Assembly (NCBI RefSeq): GCF_963576545.1
Contig: NC_083651.1
Span: forward strand, 7,361,886 to 7,425,885
Length of the DNA stretch: 64,000 nt
Origin: Limanda limanda
Lineage: Eukaryota; Chordata; Actinopteri; Pleuronectiformes; Pleuronectidae
Direction of reading: 5' to 3'
The translations under genes were made by a program, and so were the position numbers. Under the pieces are notes generated by a model. It had not been told where the DNA came from. It did not search any database and saw nothing but the letters and a program-made list of their open reading frames with translations. Shown piece after piece: positions 10,101 to 20,879 of the stretch (within the stretch, counting starts at the first letter, position 1; every line of letters starts with the position of its first letter).

Positions 10101-11378
10101 CCTGGTGGCTGCCTGCAGTATAGGTCAGAAAAGGCCTCCTCCATGACAAGAGATGGGATAGGACCAATTCAAGAAGTCAAATTACACGTTGATGAATGAG
10201 AATGAACTTATGAGAATCTGTCTGCTCTTATCTCATGTTGGTTTCTGTCGGCCTGGACCAACAGACAGACACACGGCAGCTGACTGACTCTCTCCTCTCC
10301 TTCTGCAGGGTTCACCGTTTACTCTGAACGTGCAGAGGAAGATGAGGCGACACAGCGGGACGTTCCACTGCTGCTGCTTCTGCTCCAGCGGAGGAGCCAA
10401 GGAAGCTCGATGTGGCTGCCCAGGAACCATGCCAGGTACATGGAGGAGATCCTGATCAGAGGGAGACTGATCAATTCTTCATATTTTACAGATGAACCTC
10501 AACTTTTATTTTATAACTCAAATACACAGAATTCGAACATGAATTCACATCTTTTCTGCATATTTTTTAATCTGTAAAATAAAAGTTATCTTAACTGCAA
10601 ACACAGATACAGTTTGTGAAAGACTCATATCAGCAAATCGTCAATATTTATCAGGCAGCCGTTTCTTTCTTTTTTTTCAAATATTTTTATTAGGAGGTAA
10701 GGCACAGGAATCAATGTCAAATTTACATTGAGTATCACATAATCTCTGTACAACAATTAACAATATATAGAGATATTGACACCATAAAAACACTGTGCAT
10801 CACGATGGGTTAAGAGTAAGATATACAGTCTACCTCCTAGGATGTTTTTCTTATTTTATGGACCACATGAACGTGGTCATGCGAACAATACACTACACAA
10901 TTCAACGAAAATAACAATAATAATGATAAATGAATAACTGAAAATTCTGTTAAGTAATAATTAAGTATTAAAGCTGCACAGTATAAATTTAAAAAAAAAG
11001 AATAAGTAAATGAATAAATAAAAAGGAAGAAGAAAGAGAGAGAAAGGGGGGGGGTCCGTCAATCAGGGGGCAGGGACTGGAGAGAGTGGAAGAATGTAAG
11101 AAAGGGAAGCCACTTATTATAAAATTTGTTAGAGCTACCTTTCACTGAATATCTGATCTTTTCCAGCTTTAGAAAAGAAAAGACACAGGCTGCCGTTTCT
11201 GATCTTCTGTCCTGATCTTGCAGGAGGATTTAAAGGCTGCGGTCACAGTCATAAGGGACACCCCGGGAAGCCTCACTGGTCGTGCTGTGGCAGCACCACC
11301 GAGCAGTCCGAGTGTTTGCCCCCGAGCGTGCAGGCTGCGGTTTCCCCTCGCGGCCACCTGCGCACCGTGGAGCTCTGA
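265..11378 (+). CDS. TRIM45: TRIM45, complete coding span in eight exons
   Basis: The gene encodes a tripartite-motif RING E3 ubiquitin ligase. In mammals TRIM45 is reported to dampen MAPK/ELK-1-AP-1 and NF-kB type signalling (family knowledge). Coding exons are 265-707, 4833-5121, 5214-5359, 6257-6573, 9559-9688, 9800-9914, 10309-10435 and 11224-11378. All introns are GT-AG and the joined frame is open for 573 codons plus TGA, close to the ~580 residues of human TRIM45. Domain order is RING (C28, C31, C43, H45, C48, C51, C80, C83), B-box 1 (C120 to H156), B-box 2 (C176, H179, C188, C191, C196, C199, H204, H207), a coiled coil at about 215-350, a filamin-type Ig domain at about 375-480, and a C-terminal Cys/His-rich segment. 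The filamin domain with that tail separates TRIM45 from other TRIMs. The start at 265 is the first ATG in frame with the RING. No frameshift or missing zinc ligand was seen. Confidence 0.96.
669..2010 (+). repeat. Minisatellite copying the end of TRIM45 exon 1 and its splice donor
   Basis: Ten copies of a unit are seen, including the genuine exon end. Each has ~40 bp of coding sequence (core TTAACCTGTG...CTGCCAGGCC), the exon-intron junction, and ATTCT/TATA-rich intron sequence (TCTATTCTATAATAATATAT). The GT of each copy lies at 708, 828, 1104, 1214, 1329, 1444, 1646, 1756, 1863 and 1995. Copies 2 to 5, 7 and 8 keep CAG|GTACT intact; copy 9 is degenerate. Copies 7 and 10 extend further upstream into exon sequence (GAGGTCTGCTG). 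A pure (CTACT)n tract at about 1507-1560 lies inside. Spacing is mostly 107-132 bp. Confidence 0.95.
1507..1560 (+). repeat. (CTACT)n pentanucleotide microsatellite
   Basis: About ten uninterrupted TCTAC/CTACT pentamers, with one variant near the right end. It lies within the TRIM45 intron 1 minisatellite between copies 6 and 7, and accounts for their wide 202-bp spacing. Confidence 0.9.
2225..3285. repeat. Dispersed fish repeat with paired palindromes at its left end
   Basis: This intron 1 segment differs in style from its flanks and resembles a repeat I associate with percomorph genomes; I cannot name the family. It starts with two short perfect palindromes (2231-2255 and 2253-2270). Inside, phrases such as TTTTCATTT..GATAGGA..TTATAG recur about 230 bp apart (about 2840 and 3070), suggesting divergent tandem units. 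Short minus-strand open frames here show no recognisable domain. Confidence 0.5.
3295..3716 (+). repeat. tRNA-like SINE copy 1 with tandem tail units
   Basis: A tRNA-like head carries a good pol III B-box (GGGTTCGAATCCCAC, about 3329-3343). It is followed by a body containing AACAACTGTCAATGATTTT and then ~115-bp tail units. Each tail unit has TTTGAGCAATC, CCTGAACAGAT.TATGAGTG and a CCCCCTAGTGG-like motif, starting near 3457, 3571 and 3689. The third unit is truncated. A related copy lies at 4040-4335. Confidence 0.6.
3800..4012 (+). repeat. Minisatellite of (GA)CTAAAACTA units
   Basis: Repeated ACTAAAACTAGACTAAAATG and TTTGTTTTCGTCGACT units form a short, low-complexity tandem array. It decays to GACTAAGACTAAGACTAAAT at the right end. 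It interrupts the two SINE-like copies of TRIM45 intron 1. Long open frames over it on both strands are products of the repeat and are not treated as genes. Confidence 0.8.
4040..4335 (+). repeat. tRNA-like SINE copy 2
   Basis: An A-box-like GTGGTGCAGTGGGTAGAGC at about 4055 and a B-box-like GAGGTCAAGTCCC at about 4100 form a tRNA-type head. The body shares AACAACTGTCA.CGATTTT with copy 1. The tail repeats TTTGAGCCATCGG, CAGACCTGAACAGATCTATG and GCGCCACCTACTGG. Same orientation as copy 1. Confidence 0.6.
4339..4620 (+). repeat. (CT)n microsatellite and CT-rich tract
   Basis: A pure CT tract runs at about 4449-4537 inside a longer CT-rich segment. It lies 210-490 bp upstream of the exon 2 acceptor. 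Arg/Glu-repeat open frames on the minus strand are artefacts of the repeat. A 16-base A run follows at about 4646. Confidence 0.95.
4833..5121 (+). CDS. TRIM45: TRIM45 coding exon 2 (end of B-box 1, B-box 2)
   Basis: The acceptor is ATCTGCAG at 4832 and the donor AAG|GTGAAC at 5122. It completes the split Arg148 codon and supplies H156, the last B-box 1 ligand. It then encodes B-box 2 with all eight ligands: C176, H179, C188, C191, C196, C199, H204, H207. The start of the coiled coil follows ([20 protein letters not shown]). It ends in phase 0. Confidence 0.95.
5214..5359 (+). CDS. TRIM45: TRIM45 coding exon 3 (coiled coil)
   Basis: The acceptor is CTCCTACAG at 5213 and the donor CGCAG|GTACCA at 5360. 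It encodes 48 residues of heptad-rich helix ([14 protein letters not shown] ... [13 protein letters not shown]), part of the TRIM dimerisation coiled coil. The preceding intron is only 92 bp. It ends in phase 2. Confidence 0.94.
5674..5910. repeat. Dispersed fish repeat in TRIM45 intron 3
   Basis: Begins AAAGGGACAGTTCACTGAGA followed by ATGAAAATTCACTCATTATC. This resembles the common fish repeat starting AAAGGGATAGTTCACCCAAA. The right edge is vague. Remaining intron 3 sequence (5360-5673 and 5911-6256) shows nothing else recognisable. Confidence 0.55.
6257..6573 (+). CDS. TRIM45: TRIM45 coding exon 4 (end of coiled coil, linker to filamin domain)
   Basis: The acceptor is TTCGACAG at 6256 and the donor GAAG|GTAAAA at 6574. 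It encodes the last coiled-coil helix ([20 protein letters not shown]), a linker, and the entry to the filamin-type Ig domain ([12 protein letters not shown]). It ends in phase 1. Confidence 0.95.
7106..7178 (+). repeat. (CA)n microsatellite
   Basis: Impure CACGCA units run into a pure CA tract at about 7131-7178, typical of fish introns. Confidence 0.95.
8905..9160 (+). repeat. Dispersed fish repeat
   Basis: Phrases such as TGACCTTTGACCACC, AATCAGTTCATC, GTCCAAGTGA, AAGAAATTCCCT and TCACAAGTATGGGACAGACG match a repeat widespread in fish genomes, as I remember it. Two copies of the GACCTTTGA phrase lie ~110 bp apart. The family name is not assigned. Confidence 0.6.
9559..9688 (+). CDS. TRIM45: TRIM45 coding exon 5 (filamin-type domain, first part)
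   Basis: The acceptor is GGCGCAG at 9558 and the donor ACTG|GTGAGT at 9689. It encodes [20 protein letters not shown] and the following strands of the filamin-type Ig fold. Entry is phase 1 and exit phase 2. Confidence 0.93.
9800..9914 (+). CDS. TRIM45: TRIM45 coding exon 6 (filamin-type domain, second part)
   Basis: The acceptor is TTTCTTTCAG at 9799 and the donor CAAG|GTAAAA at 9915. It encodes the characteristic filamin-repeat strands [20 protein letters not shown] and [11 protein letters not shown]. It ends in phase 0. Confidence 0.95.
10309..10435 (+). CDS. TRIM45: TRIM45 coding exon 7 (end of filamin domain, Cys-rich tail)
   Basis: The acceptor is CCTTCTGCAG at 10308 and the donor CCAG|GTACAT at 10436. 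It encodes the closing filamin strand [11 protein letters not shown] and the start of the TRIM45-specific Cys-rich tail ([20 protein letters not shown]). It ends in phase 1. Confidence 0.95.
10667..11186 (-). mobile_element. Minus-strand retroposon insertion with target-site duplication
   Basis: The insertion lies between two near-identical 14-bp flanks: AGGCAGCCGTTTCT (10653-10666) and AGGCTGCCGTTTCT (11187-11200). Read on the minus strand, it ends with an AATAAA-like signal and an A-rich tail (TAATAAAAATATTTGAAAAA). This is the structure of a LINE 3' end or a retrotransposed RNA. No reverse-transcriptase coding is visible in its ~520 bp. It occupies TRIM45 intron 7 and ends 37 bp before exon 8. 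Confidence 0.75.
11224..11378 (+). CDS. TRIM45: TRIM45 coding exon 8 (C-terminus and stop)
   Basis: The acceptor is GATCTTGCAG at 11223. It encodes the conserved tail with [19 protein letters not shown], ending in HLRTVEL and TGA at 11376-11378. Human TRIM45 ends in a very similar LRTVAL. The acceptor region has been split from the upstream intron by the retroposon at 10667-11186. Confidence 0.95.
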
Positions 11379-12225
11379 GGAGACGCAGAGACGAGACCTG
11401 TGGAGAGGATGCACGTTAACGGAGGTTGGCGGCGACGGAAGGTTCAGAGTGGCCAGGGTAGCAAGGGAGGGGTTGCTGGTGTGAATCTTGTCTTTGACCC
11501 CCGTCATTATCAGGTGTCACAGACTGGACAAGGACAGACAACATGACAATCAGATGTTCTCGAAGATTGGCTCTGTCATTTTTAGGTCTTTTTTATCACA
11601 CAGATGTTGGTTAACTTCATAACATTTTGATTAGTTTGGTTTTAATTTGTTATTTGAGGGTATAAAACAAGGTGAACGATCCTTACGACTCAGACTCTGG
11701 CGGCAAAAGTCGTCAAAAAAACGCAAGATGGCATCCAGGATAATTTGCCTTAATTTCTAGGTGAAACAATCTGGAAACAGTGACATGGAAGGAGCAGTCG
11801 GTTTCCTCTCAGGATACAAAGTCAATTGTCTCCAGCACTGACCACAAACACAAACCTCCAACTAGCCACTTATTACCTCTGTATATTTCTGAATATGCCT
11901 TATCTGTAGTGTGAGTACAAATACATATATAGTATATATAGTTTTTTTTCTGTAAAAGATGAATTCTAAAGTTGATTTACAGAAACATGAAGATGAACTT
12001 TTTTTCATTTGTGGTCCATTAACTTTACAATGACAATAACAGGGATCGTCTCTAACACTGTGACTTTGTTGCTGCTGTTCACATTTTTTTAATATTTTTA
12101 TTTTGCACTGACTTTACATTCATCTATCTGTCCAACACTTGAGCCTTTTCCAGGTTTTGCCAGTTCAATTTCTGGAAATTTGTGCCTGTACGAAGAAATA
12201 AAATTTGTTTCACTTTTGAAATTCT
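11379..12225 (+). other. TRIM45: TRIM45 3' UTR (probable)
   Basis: Sequence after the TRIM45 stop. The best polyadenylation signal is AATAAA at 12197-12202, followed by a T/GT-rich stretch, giving a 3' UTR of ~0.8 kb. Another AATAAA at about 12307 is an alternative. There is no coding potential. Confidence 0.6.
12197..12202 (+). terminator. TRIM45: Candidate TRIM45 polyadenylation signal
   Basis: AATAAA followed within 30 bases by T-rich sequence (TTTGTTTCACTTTTG). It is the first well-placed signal downstream of the stop codon; actual use is not shown. Confidence 0.5.
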
Positions 12226-13204
12226 GCTTTGTCCCTTGAAAGAAAGAAACAAATAGGGAATCGTTGCTTTTTTTTTGCAGTAATACCCTTAAAAAATGAA
12301 GTTACAAATAAATTTTAATATTATTATACTTTAGTACAATAGTATTTAAGGTACGTGTCTTAACGAACAAAATAATTGAGTGAAGTCTGCTATTGTCAGT
12401 GGTGACGGATCTTCATAAACCATTGGCCTACAGCCAGGTACATCACTTTTTTTGGTCCCCTGGAAACATTTCCGTTGTCGTATTCTGTATTTGCAGCGTG
12501 TTTCTGTATTAACATGTGTAGTGACTTTTTCAGCGCATGTTTCTTCAAATTGATCAAGATGCTTTTTCTATTTCCATGTGTTTTCTGAATTTGCTCTGTG
12601 TTGAGCTTTCTCAGCAAATGTATGTTTTTTTAGTAAATAACTTTTAACTTCTAAATGAAACTGGAGTCGTAGCAGTGATTGGGTTCATGGAGAGGACATG
12701 TTTCTGCAGAAGTGTCAGCACATTTTCACACGTCTCAGTAACACCTTCACAGTTAATTGAGCCTGTTAGTCCCTCTTTGAACCAGCAGGTGGTGTAAGAG
12801 AGCTGTTTTTCTCCCTGCCTGCTCCTCCACATATAATGATCTTGTCCTTCGGCTTGTGACACAAAGTTCTTTGTGCTTGTCTTTTACAAATCACTCATAA
12901 TCAGCGTTCTCACAAGTCCTCTGCAGCGATGCTCCGAGGCTCCTGATGAATCCTGCGTCATCGCTGATAAACGTCTAAGCGCTTTAAGATTGACTCGCCA
13001 TGAAAATTTGATGAATGGGGACCTGCTCCACTGGAAACCCATCACAGAGGAGTTGGCATCAGCAATGTCAGAGGTGTCACTCCTTAATAAAACACAGTAA
13101 CAGCTCAGTCACTGCAAATTGGAAACAAGCTATTAACTGATTCAAGTGACGGTCAACACCTGAAGGAGAAGGTTTACAACTGGAAACTGGAGGTCACTGA
13201 GGGG

Positions 13205-13238
<34 letters not shown>

Positions 13239-13715
13239 CGCACACACACACTTCCATTAGGTGACGGCAGAAGATGATGGAGTGTATCAAACCCATACCT
13301 TTATTATTTATACTATATTATTCTCACTTTCTTCACTTCCTCCCTACTTTAAAAAGACTTGTAGCTACTGGGTTGGCGAACACACAAACGCACACACACA
13401 CACACACACACATACAAACACACTGAGTTGAACAATGACAGTGTACTCATGTGCACCCCAGAGAGAAGAACTCACGCCAGATCTCATAAACCTCCTTCAC
13501 CCGCCGTTGAGCTCTGGAGTAATGTAGCTTGTAATTGAGAGATCATGATACAATATTGTCTCAGACGCGAGACTTGTCTTTTCTTATGTTTAATCTTTTA
13601 TCTTAGGTGCTTTTTATATTTCCACGTGCAGCACTGGAAGAGCCTGTAATTTCTGTTTTCAGCATCCTCACAGGACATTACAAGGAAAGAGTAAAAACTA
13701 TAGAGCCACATGAAA
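12226..13715. other. Intergenic sequence between TRIM45 and MAN1A2, with CA repeats
   Basis: No gene is recognised. CA microsatellites occur at about 13205-13251 and 13385-13412. The remaining sequence is unique-looking and AT-rich. Confidence 0.7.
13205..13251 (+). repeat. (CA)n microsatellite
   Basis: CA dinucleotide tract with a few CACG interruptions. A second, shorter one lies at 13385-13412. Confidence 0.95.
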
Positions 13716-14215
13716 ACATATGATAAGAATAATAATTATAATGATTTCTTATAACTTAACACAAGTTGTGGTTTTATTGATTCCCACATCACCAACAGCA
13801 CATTTTTTGTTTTTATCTTATATATATATTTTTTTACATATTATGAATTATCTGGGAACATTGTACACTGCGTGTGTAAATGTGGTTTATCACATTCGGC
13901 ATTATACATTAATTCCGGTTGTTTATAAATTAGATATTTCCCATGTGAAATCAATACTAACTCTGCATTTTACTGTATTTATTCATTTTTTGTCTCATGC
14001 AAACAAACATTCCACAGTCCATTTAAAGCAGAAGTTAAGAAGGACCACATGGGACAGTGAAGAGGGAAGTAAAAAAGACAGAGAAGACATAATAAAGAAA
14101 AACAAACAAATACAGATTGAAGAAAGAACTATTTCAAAAGCCCCCAAATATTGACTTTCGGAGACTTTTGCAAAGCTGCCCCAGAGCTGATGAGGAGTCA
14201 TCATTCGTTTTCAGT
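13715..14215 (-). repeat. Possible minus-strand retroposon 3' end
   Basis: On the minus strand the segment ends with an AATAAA-type signal (GGGAATCAATAAAACCACAA). Its style resembles the 10667-11186 insertion, and neither coding nor target duplication could be confirmed. It overlaps open frames of 144 and 69 codons without recognisable domains. Confidence 0.35.
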
Positions 14216-14483
14216 CTTGAGCCTGAAACATCCAGAAGACCAGAGTCTCCTCCCTGAGGTCAGAGGGGATTATGCTTGATTTTTGTATCTTGGAGTGGAG
14301 ATTTTATGATTAAGTTTAGAAGCTGATTAGAGAAAGGTCAACAAAAAATATGGTCTGAAAAACACATCTTTCAAGACTTTTCAGAATCAGAAAAAATATT
14401 TCTCATAATCTGATGTCATATGACAAGCGATGTCATGAAGAAATCAGAAAATGACGTCATGCATCTTTTCTTTGATGCTACAG

Positions 14484-14870
14484 TTAAAGACATTTTTGTT
14501 TCAAGTTTAATTTTGTCATGTGCAAGTTAACACAGGCTTGACAGTACAATGAAAGGTGTTGGAGTCTAGTTCTAATTAACTTAGAATAAAATAAAAGCAA
14601 AGTAGAAAGAACTTAACATAACAAATTTTAAGTAAAATACAATATACCACTATAAATCCTACATGCATACAAAGGTGCATGGTAAAATTTGAGGAAGCAA
14701 ATGTAATGACGACTTTAAACTGCATGATATGTTTATGTATAAGTTATTGCACATTTACAAAGCATGAGTGAAAACCACCAGGTGAACAGATATGACGGTT
14801 GTTGGACACGACTAAAAGTTTAGAAACCTGATGTCCCGGTGATAGAAACTGTTCTTAAATCAGTCATTTA
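14484..14870 (+). repeat. Dispersed fish repeat
   Basis: The left part (AAGTTTAATTTTGTCATGTG then CAAGTTAACACAGG...GACAGTACAATGAAA) and right part (CCTGATGTCCCGGTGATAGAAACTGTTC) resemble the two ends of a repeat common in fish genomes. The middle is diverged. Confidence 0.55.
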
Positions 14871-17800
14871 CAAAGCACCTGTCATACACAGAGGTAGATT
14901 CAAGGTGTTGTAAAAAACAAAACAGGCCAAATACAAATTTGAAAGCACAGTTTAAAACATCTTTCAAACAAAATAAAATGATCCACAAGACTTTATACAG
15001 GACCTAAAGTTTATACATATCTAAAACAATAATTTATGATCCAATGCATTAAGTTTTGAAACCAATTTTCCTGCAGCTTATTGGGAACAAATGTGTCATC
15101 ATATGGTATGGTCATGATGATATCATTATTAAATGGCACGATAATGATTTCAATAGAAAGCACTGTTTGAAAGGGGTATATGAGGCACATGTCAATGTTC
15201 CAAACATTGGTCAAAACTGGATTAAATGGTGTAGTTACCCACTCATTATAAATTGGACCAACGTACAACACGTATAAAAAAGTAAGAGACATAAAGGTTT
15301 GATGACGGAGATGCATGTAACCCACACACAGCATCATATTACATCAGTGTTGTGATCCTCAGTGCATCCTCGCTTTGAAAGACACTTAATCTCCCGGCTG
15401 CAAGAGAGCACCACCGGCTTCCATCACTGTCACAGCAACACACACACACACACACATACATTAAAGGTCACCTGAAATTCACTCCGGCTCCAGCGTTATG
15501 AACACACACTGTCACAGCAGTTCAAGTCTCAGAATCCCTGTGTATTGAGTTGTGAATAATTCATCTTTATTTTTTTTAATTACTGTGGAGTCAATAATTC
15601 ACAGACATCACAGGCTTTAGTTTCTGGGGAAAGTTATGTAAGAAAAACGAATCCTTCTTTTACGGTGTTATTTTGTTTCTTTCTCTCTCCTTTACAGGTT
15701 TTGTATTTGTAATCGTGGAATACAAATGACCCTTTTGTAAATTAGAGCTGTCTTGTAATCCCAGGAAATGTTCATTTAATTTCATCTGTACGACACAGAA
15801 ATAGACAATATTAGTTATGCTTAGGTCTGCAGGAAGCAATAAAACTCTGACGGCCTCCTTCAAAATAAATGTATCCAACTGCAAGCTTAAGTTTCTGTCC
15901 TACAGATTTGCCCCATGGTTTTAAAATAATCCTTGTGGGGGCTTGTCTTCCTATTGGGGACAAAAAGCAAGATGTTAGGCCTCAGTTATTATGACTCTAA
16001 AACACTTACTGGGCTCTAAATGGAGTTCTTACCAGCTCTCATGCACTGCTGATGGATAATTACGAGCCCCGTGGTTTTTAAACCGGATGTCCAACTTTTT
16101 TAAACAATTTCGACATTAAATCATTGAGGATCCTGATGAAGGACAAGCTACACAGAAACAGCATTACACTTAATAACAACTATATCTAACACAGCTACTG
16201 GACACTAAATATAGGAGATTGATTTGTATAAATAAAAATAGCAGAAAAGTACAAACATTGTGGCTGAAATTGTTATTTTTGGGCCAGAATGTGAGTTTCT
16301 GAGGCTATTTGCTCAGAAAGACTTCTGCAGCCTTGTCTTTTTGAACTAGATATTGTTCTTTCTCTCCCCTGACTCACCTCAGAATGTTTCTCTAACAATA
16401 TAAATATGATGAACTAATGAAGATGCTATATGAAATATTGAAAGTCTGGTGTCGGCCAGACCTGCAGCCTGTGTGGCAGCAGTGATGGTCGCATTTTCAG
16501 TGGGTCAGAGAGATTCAAATTCATATAACTCCAGCTGCTCCATGTATTGTCCTATATATGCATTTAAAATGTTTAAATACAATGTCTTCATGTCCTGTTT
16601 CCTTTACCTATGAGGTCGATTTTGTCTCATGCAGAAATGTTGATTTGAGGTTTCTCATCTCATTGGATTTCAGTGGTTTATTCTAAATTGACGGACAAAT
16701 ATTTGATCTCATTCAATGATGACTGGTATTAAGGTATGATTCCCTTCTAAATGTAATGTACTGTCTGGAGCTTTGCAGCAAATTACCAATTATTTTAGAT
16801 TCCTCCTTTAAAAATGGGGTGAAACATCATGACCGACAGCTGAGACTCACTTGCGATTGGTCGAGCTTATGTGTCTGCGGGACCTCGATAGCGCACCTGC
16901 ACAGACTCAATACAAAAGGTTTGATCCACTTCTGTGAAATCTATTATGAGGTGCGGAGAAAGTCACTTAATGTGCATCAAAACAAATATCAACTTTATGT
17001 GTTAAAGTCTTTATTTCAAATAAGTCGAATTGCAATAATGCAGAAGTTGGTTTTAACATAAACTGTACCACAGGGTTTGTTCTGTAGATAAGTAACACTG
17101 CACAAAGAAACATGCTCCACTCGTTTGCATGGACAAAGTTTATCTCCCCTTCATGCCACACTCTCTGCAGGGAATCATGATCATCCTTTATGTCACTGCA
17201 TTGCACTTTGAACTGGAATGTCAAGAGTCGGTCACAGGGACACTTCTATGCAGTTATTACCACCAGAGTATGGGATTGACACTTTAGAAACACACTTACC
17301 CACACATTCCCTTTACGGACACATACATGTGCTTCTTTCCACCAGAGCCAGAGGTTGTAGTCGACCTTGTCTCCCACCGACTGACGTGTTCTCTCAGATG
17401 CACTGCTGCAGCACATCATGCACAGTGTTGAAACTGTCATGATTTACCATTTCATTCTGTCAAGGAAAGAGCTGAAGGACAGGAGGCAGCTGTTGGTTCT
17501 GTGAGGCAGCTGGAAAATGACGTCTTATGTGATGCCAAGGCAGAAACATGTTGTGATTGGTTTTCTGCTCATTCTTTGCACTTTCCACAAAAGCATACAG
17601 AACGAGAGTTTTGTCTTTGCAGGGTTGTTCTTTTTGGGTGAAGAATCCGTGATGAATTATTTCCAGTCCAGCAGTCCATACTTCTAAAAAAGGTAATCAC
17701 AGATGCATTGAGTCGAAGGACATCTCCCTTCTCGCAGCTCCGCACATCCTCCTCCTCGGCTGTGATCTGGAAGCTGTCGGGCGTTTTTTGTCCCTGCTCA

Positions 17801-20560
17801 GCTCTTTTGGAGTTTTCTTGTGAGTCTCCTTGCACCCACATTGCCAAACCCAATCACCCTTCCTTGCTAAGGGTGACTCACTGTGACGCCCATCAGAAGG
17901 GAGGTCTTCGCAGTGATTAGGACACTGCAGGCCGCAGCACGGCCACTAATTCACTCACTGAGGGGTGTCCTGTAAATCGGACGCCTCAGTGGTCCTGTTG
18001 TTGCCCTGGAGAGCCATCCGACGGCCTGTGGCAGCTCAAGGACCAGTTGATGGACTCAGCTGGCTGCCCGGCTGTCTCCACACTCAGCAAAAATGTTAGG
18101 ACTGTCTTCGTGGCTTGACTTTATATGTGGATAGATTATCTGTCAGAGAAAAGCTCACTTTGGTATGTGTGGTGACAGTATCACAGAGCAGTCTAAGTGC
18201 CTGCCAAGCTCTTATTCACCATGGAGCGGTCACAGTGAAAGGCAAAAGGATGAGATGTACGACCCTGCTTTTCAAACGGTTACAAGTAATTGTCTCATTT
18301 GATGCAGAGAAAAGTATGCAAGATGAATTTACATTTATCATAGATGTTTCACTTCATACGAAATACAAAATTCTACAAAAATGTGTGGTGACAGTGAAAG
18401 AAGTTTTGTTTGTTGTCCTCAAAGCTTTAAATCCTTTATTTAAACAACACTAAAAGTCTACAGCCATGCTAACAGAGGCCTAGCAGTCCTATGAACTGAA
18501 TTCTAAATACAGCAGTGATGAGATACTGTGTTCACCATCTGAGTTTAACATGGACATTTTTGCTAATTAGCGCCAGAGGTGAGGCTGATGTTCACGAGTC
18601 ATTCGTTTTGATGGAATTTAGTCATAAACCATTTTGATGCCTATAAAATTGGACACACTCCTAACTATGAGTTCTCTAAATGTCTGTTGTCTCTTGTTGT
18701 TGTTTTTCACTGAGGTCCGTGAATAATTCTATGTCAAAGAACTTCCTCTCTCACAATGTTAAAGACTAAATATCCTTGCTCCAGATCTGCCTTAAATTCG
18801 AATGGGTTCTTAGTTGGCCCAAGTCCTGTCCTTACACCAAGCTTTGAGGAAATCTGTTTCTTAGATTTTATGTTATCCTTCTGACAAGCATGGACAGTGG
18901 CCAAAACAAGCATCTTTGAAACAGGAAAATCAACCTTGTGGTGGCATGAGAGGAAAAGTCAGGGGATCACCAAAGTCGGGAAAATTCCTCCATGAATCCA
19001 ACCAACACTTGTTGTCGAATGGCCAACACTGCTGCTTTTCCTGAAGCTGCAGTGCTCTCATGGTATACTAAATATTCAACAGCAGCATCTCTTGGTTAAT
19101 CTGTACTTTTTTCCTTTCTGCTGCTCAGGCAGACAGACCTTCTGCTTCTGTCAGTCATCCACTTCAGGATAATATGAACCTATGGTGACAGGTGTGGGTT
19201 TTTATGTTTATGTTCTTGCCTTGTGCAGAGAGCCTGAACAACTGCACTCCTGTGGCTTCAGACTCCCTTTGTCGGTCACCTTTGTCTGTGGCGAGGCCTT
19301 GAACAGTTTCTCGCTCTACCAGGTTTGTGGCCCTCGCCCAAGTCACACCACAGGAAAGTCAGCTATTCAGCAGCAGGAGAAGTGTCATCACTGAGGTTTA
19401 ACAAATTACACCCGTCACTTGCGGAGAAAGCCTAGCGTGCACCTGGCTGGGAGCGTGTTCTTGGCCGAGGCAGAGGGAAAACTGAGAGTGGAAGAAACGC
19501 TCCTGAAAGCAAAGTGACACCTGTCTCTTTTTCAGACGAGTCTCTCTGCTGAAAACGGACACAGAGCACTCGTTGTCGTTGGTCATAAAAAAAAGGAGGA
19601 AATAAAGTTCTTGACATACACCAGGGCCCTAATATGATAAACTGTGTCTTTCCTGGAAACCCAGCTCATGTTTGATTTGATAAGATTATTCAGTTTTGCA
19701 CTTCATGATGTATAGATCTGTTCTGTGTGGTGAATAGAGCAGTGTACTGCTGCATGAAGCTGCCACAACACCACAAATATAAGCTGATTTAGTCGCTTTC
19801 TTGTGCAGTCCTTGTGGTCTTATGTATAATTATTTGTTTTTTGTTTAAGGTTTATTTTTGTTCAGGGTTTTTACCTACGGCCATCATAAGGTCAACTGTC
19901 CACAGGGAAACTGTTTTGAGTTTACTGACTTTTGTTATAGATTGCATTCAGGTCAATTTAATGGTGCAGAAATTGTTTTTGAATGTATGGTGTCATTTAG
20001 TGATTTTGTATCACACATTTGTAAAGTTGAGGGACTCCTAGGAGACTCAATTCAAAAAGAAGTGTCAAAATTAAAGCAGCAGAGAGTCAGGTAGGGGTTA
20101 ATTTCTGAATACACTGGATCCTGGATACATTTTCCACCATACAACCGGAGAGTATATTTTCACGAGACTCAGTCGTACTGAACATGACAAATACATTCAT
20201 CTGAAGGTAAAAAAATCATTATTCCACTTTCATCAATTTCAACAGTATAAGACTCACACCTGACTTTTACTCAATATTGTTAAATGTTTGATTTGATTGC
20301 TAATTGTTTGTGTAAATGATTTTTTACATATGCTGTGTAAGTTTTAACCCTAACCCCAGACGGATCAGTCTGTACATATTGTCTTCCGACATTTATGCAT
20401 TTTCAATTTTCATGTTGTTTTTAACTTCTACATCACTAACATGTTCATTAGTGTTTATACAACAAGTTAAAAATGTTGCATATTTGGAAACTGTGCACCA
20501 CCTATTGTCACTTTCAAACACATGAGAAAAACTCTTTTGGTCCAATACATATATGATACA
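14871..20560. other. Intergenic sequence without recognised genes
   Basis: About 5.7 kb read on both strands. Short open frames of 60-112 codons occur, but none shows a domain, a start context or splice sites that add up to a gene. A short CA tract lies at about 15437-15457. Confidence 0.6.
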
Positions 20561-20564
20561 TGAT

Positions 20565-20675
20565 ATCAGAAAAAATAATAATGAGGATAATTAAAATAAG
20601 AAGAAATATTACTGCTACTATTAACAATAATAATAAAAATAATAACAATAATAATAATAATGTAAGGATATGTTG
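20565..20675 (+). repeat. (AAT)n/(AATAAC)n low-complexity tract
   Basis: AATAATAATAAAAATAATAACAATAATAATAATAATG type sequence. Similar AATAAG/ATTACT simple sequence appears at 20978-21095. Confidence 0.85.
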
Positions 20676-20879
20676 AAAGCCACATTAAATATAAAAAAAC
20701 TATAGTAAATGAACTGATTACTGCATATCACAATACAAAAAGTTTGAAAACTGCATATTTTGACTGTGCATTGCTTATTTTTAAATGAAATATGTCACTT
20801 TCAAACGATTACAAAATATTCATTATATTATATCATATTCATATATTATATATATACATATATATATATATTTTTTTGT

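Noticed and set aside
13720..14154. 144-codon plus-strand open frame
   Set aside because: Low-complexity hydrophobic then Lys-rich translation over probable retroposon 3' sequence; no domain.
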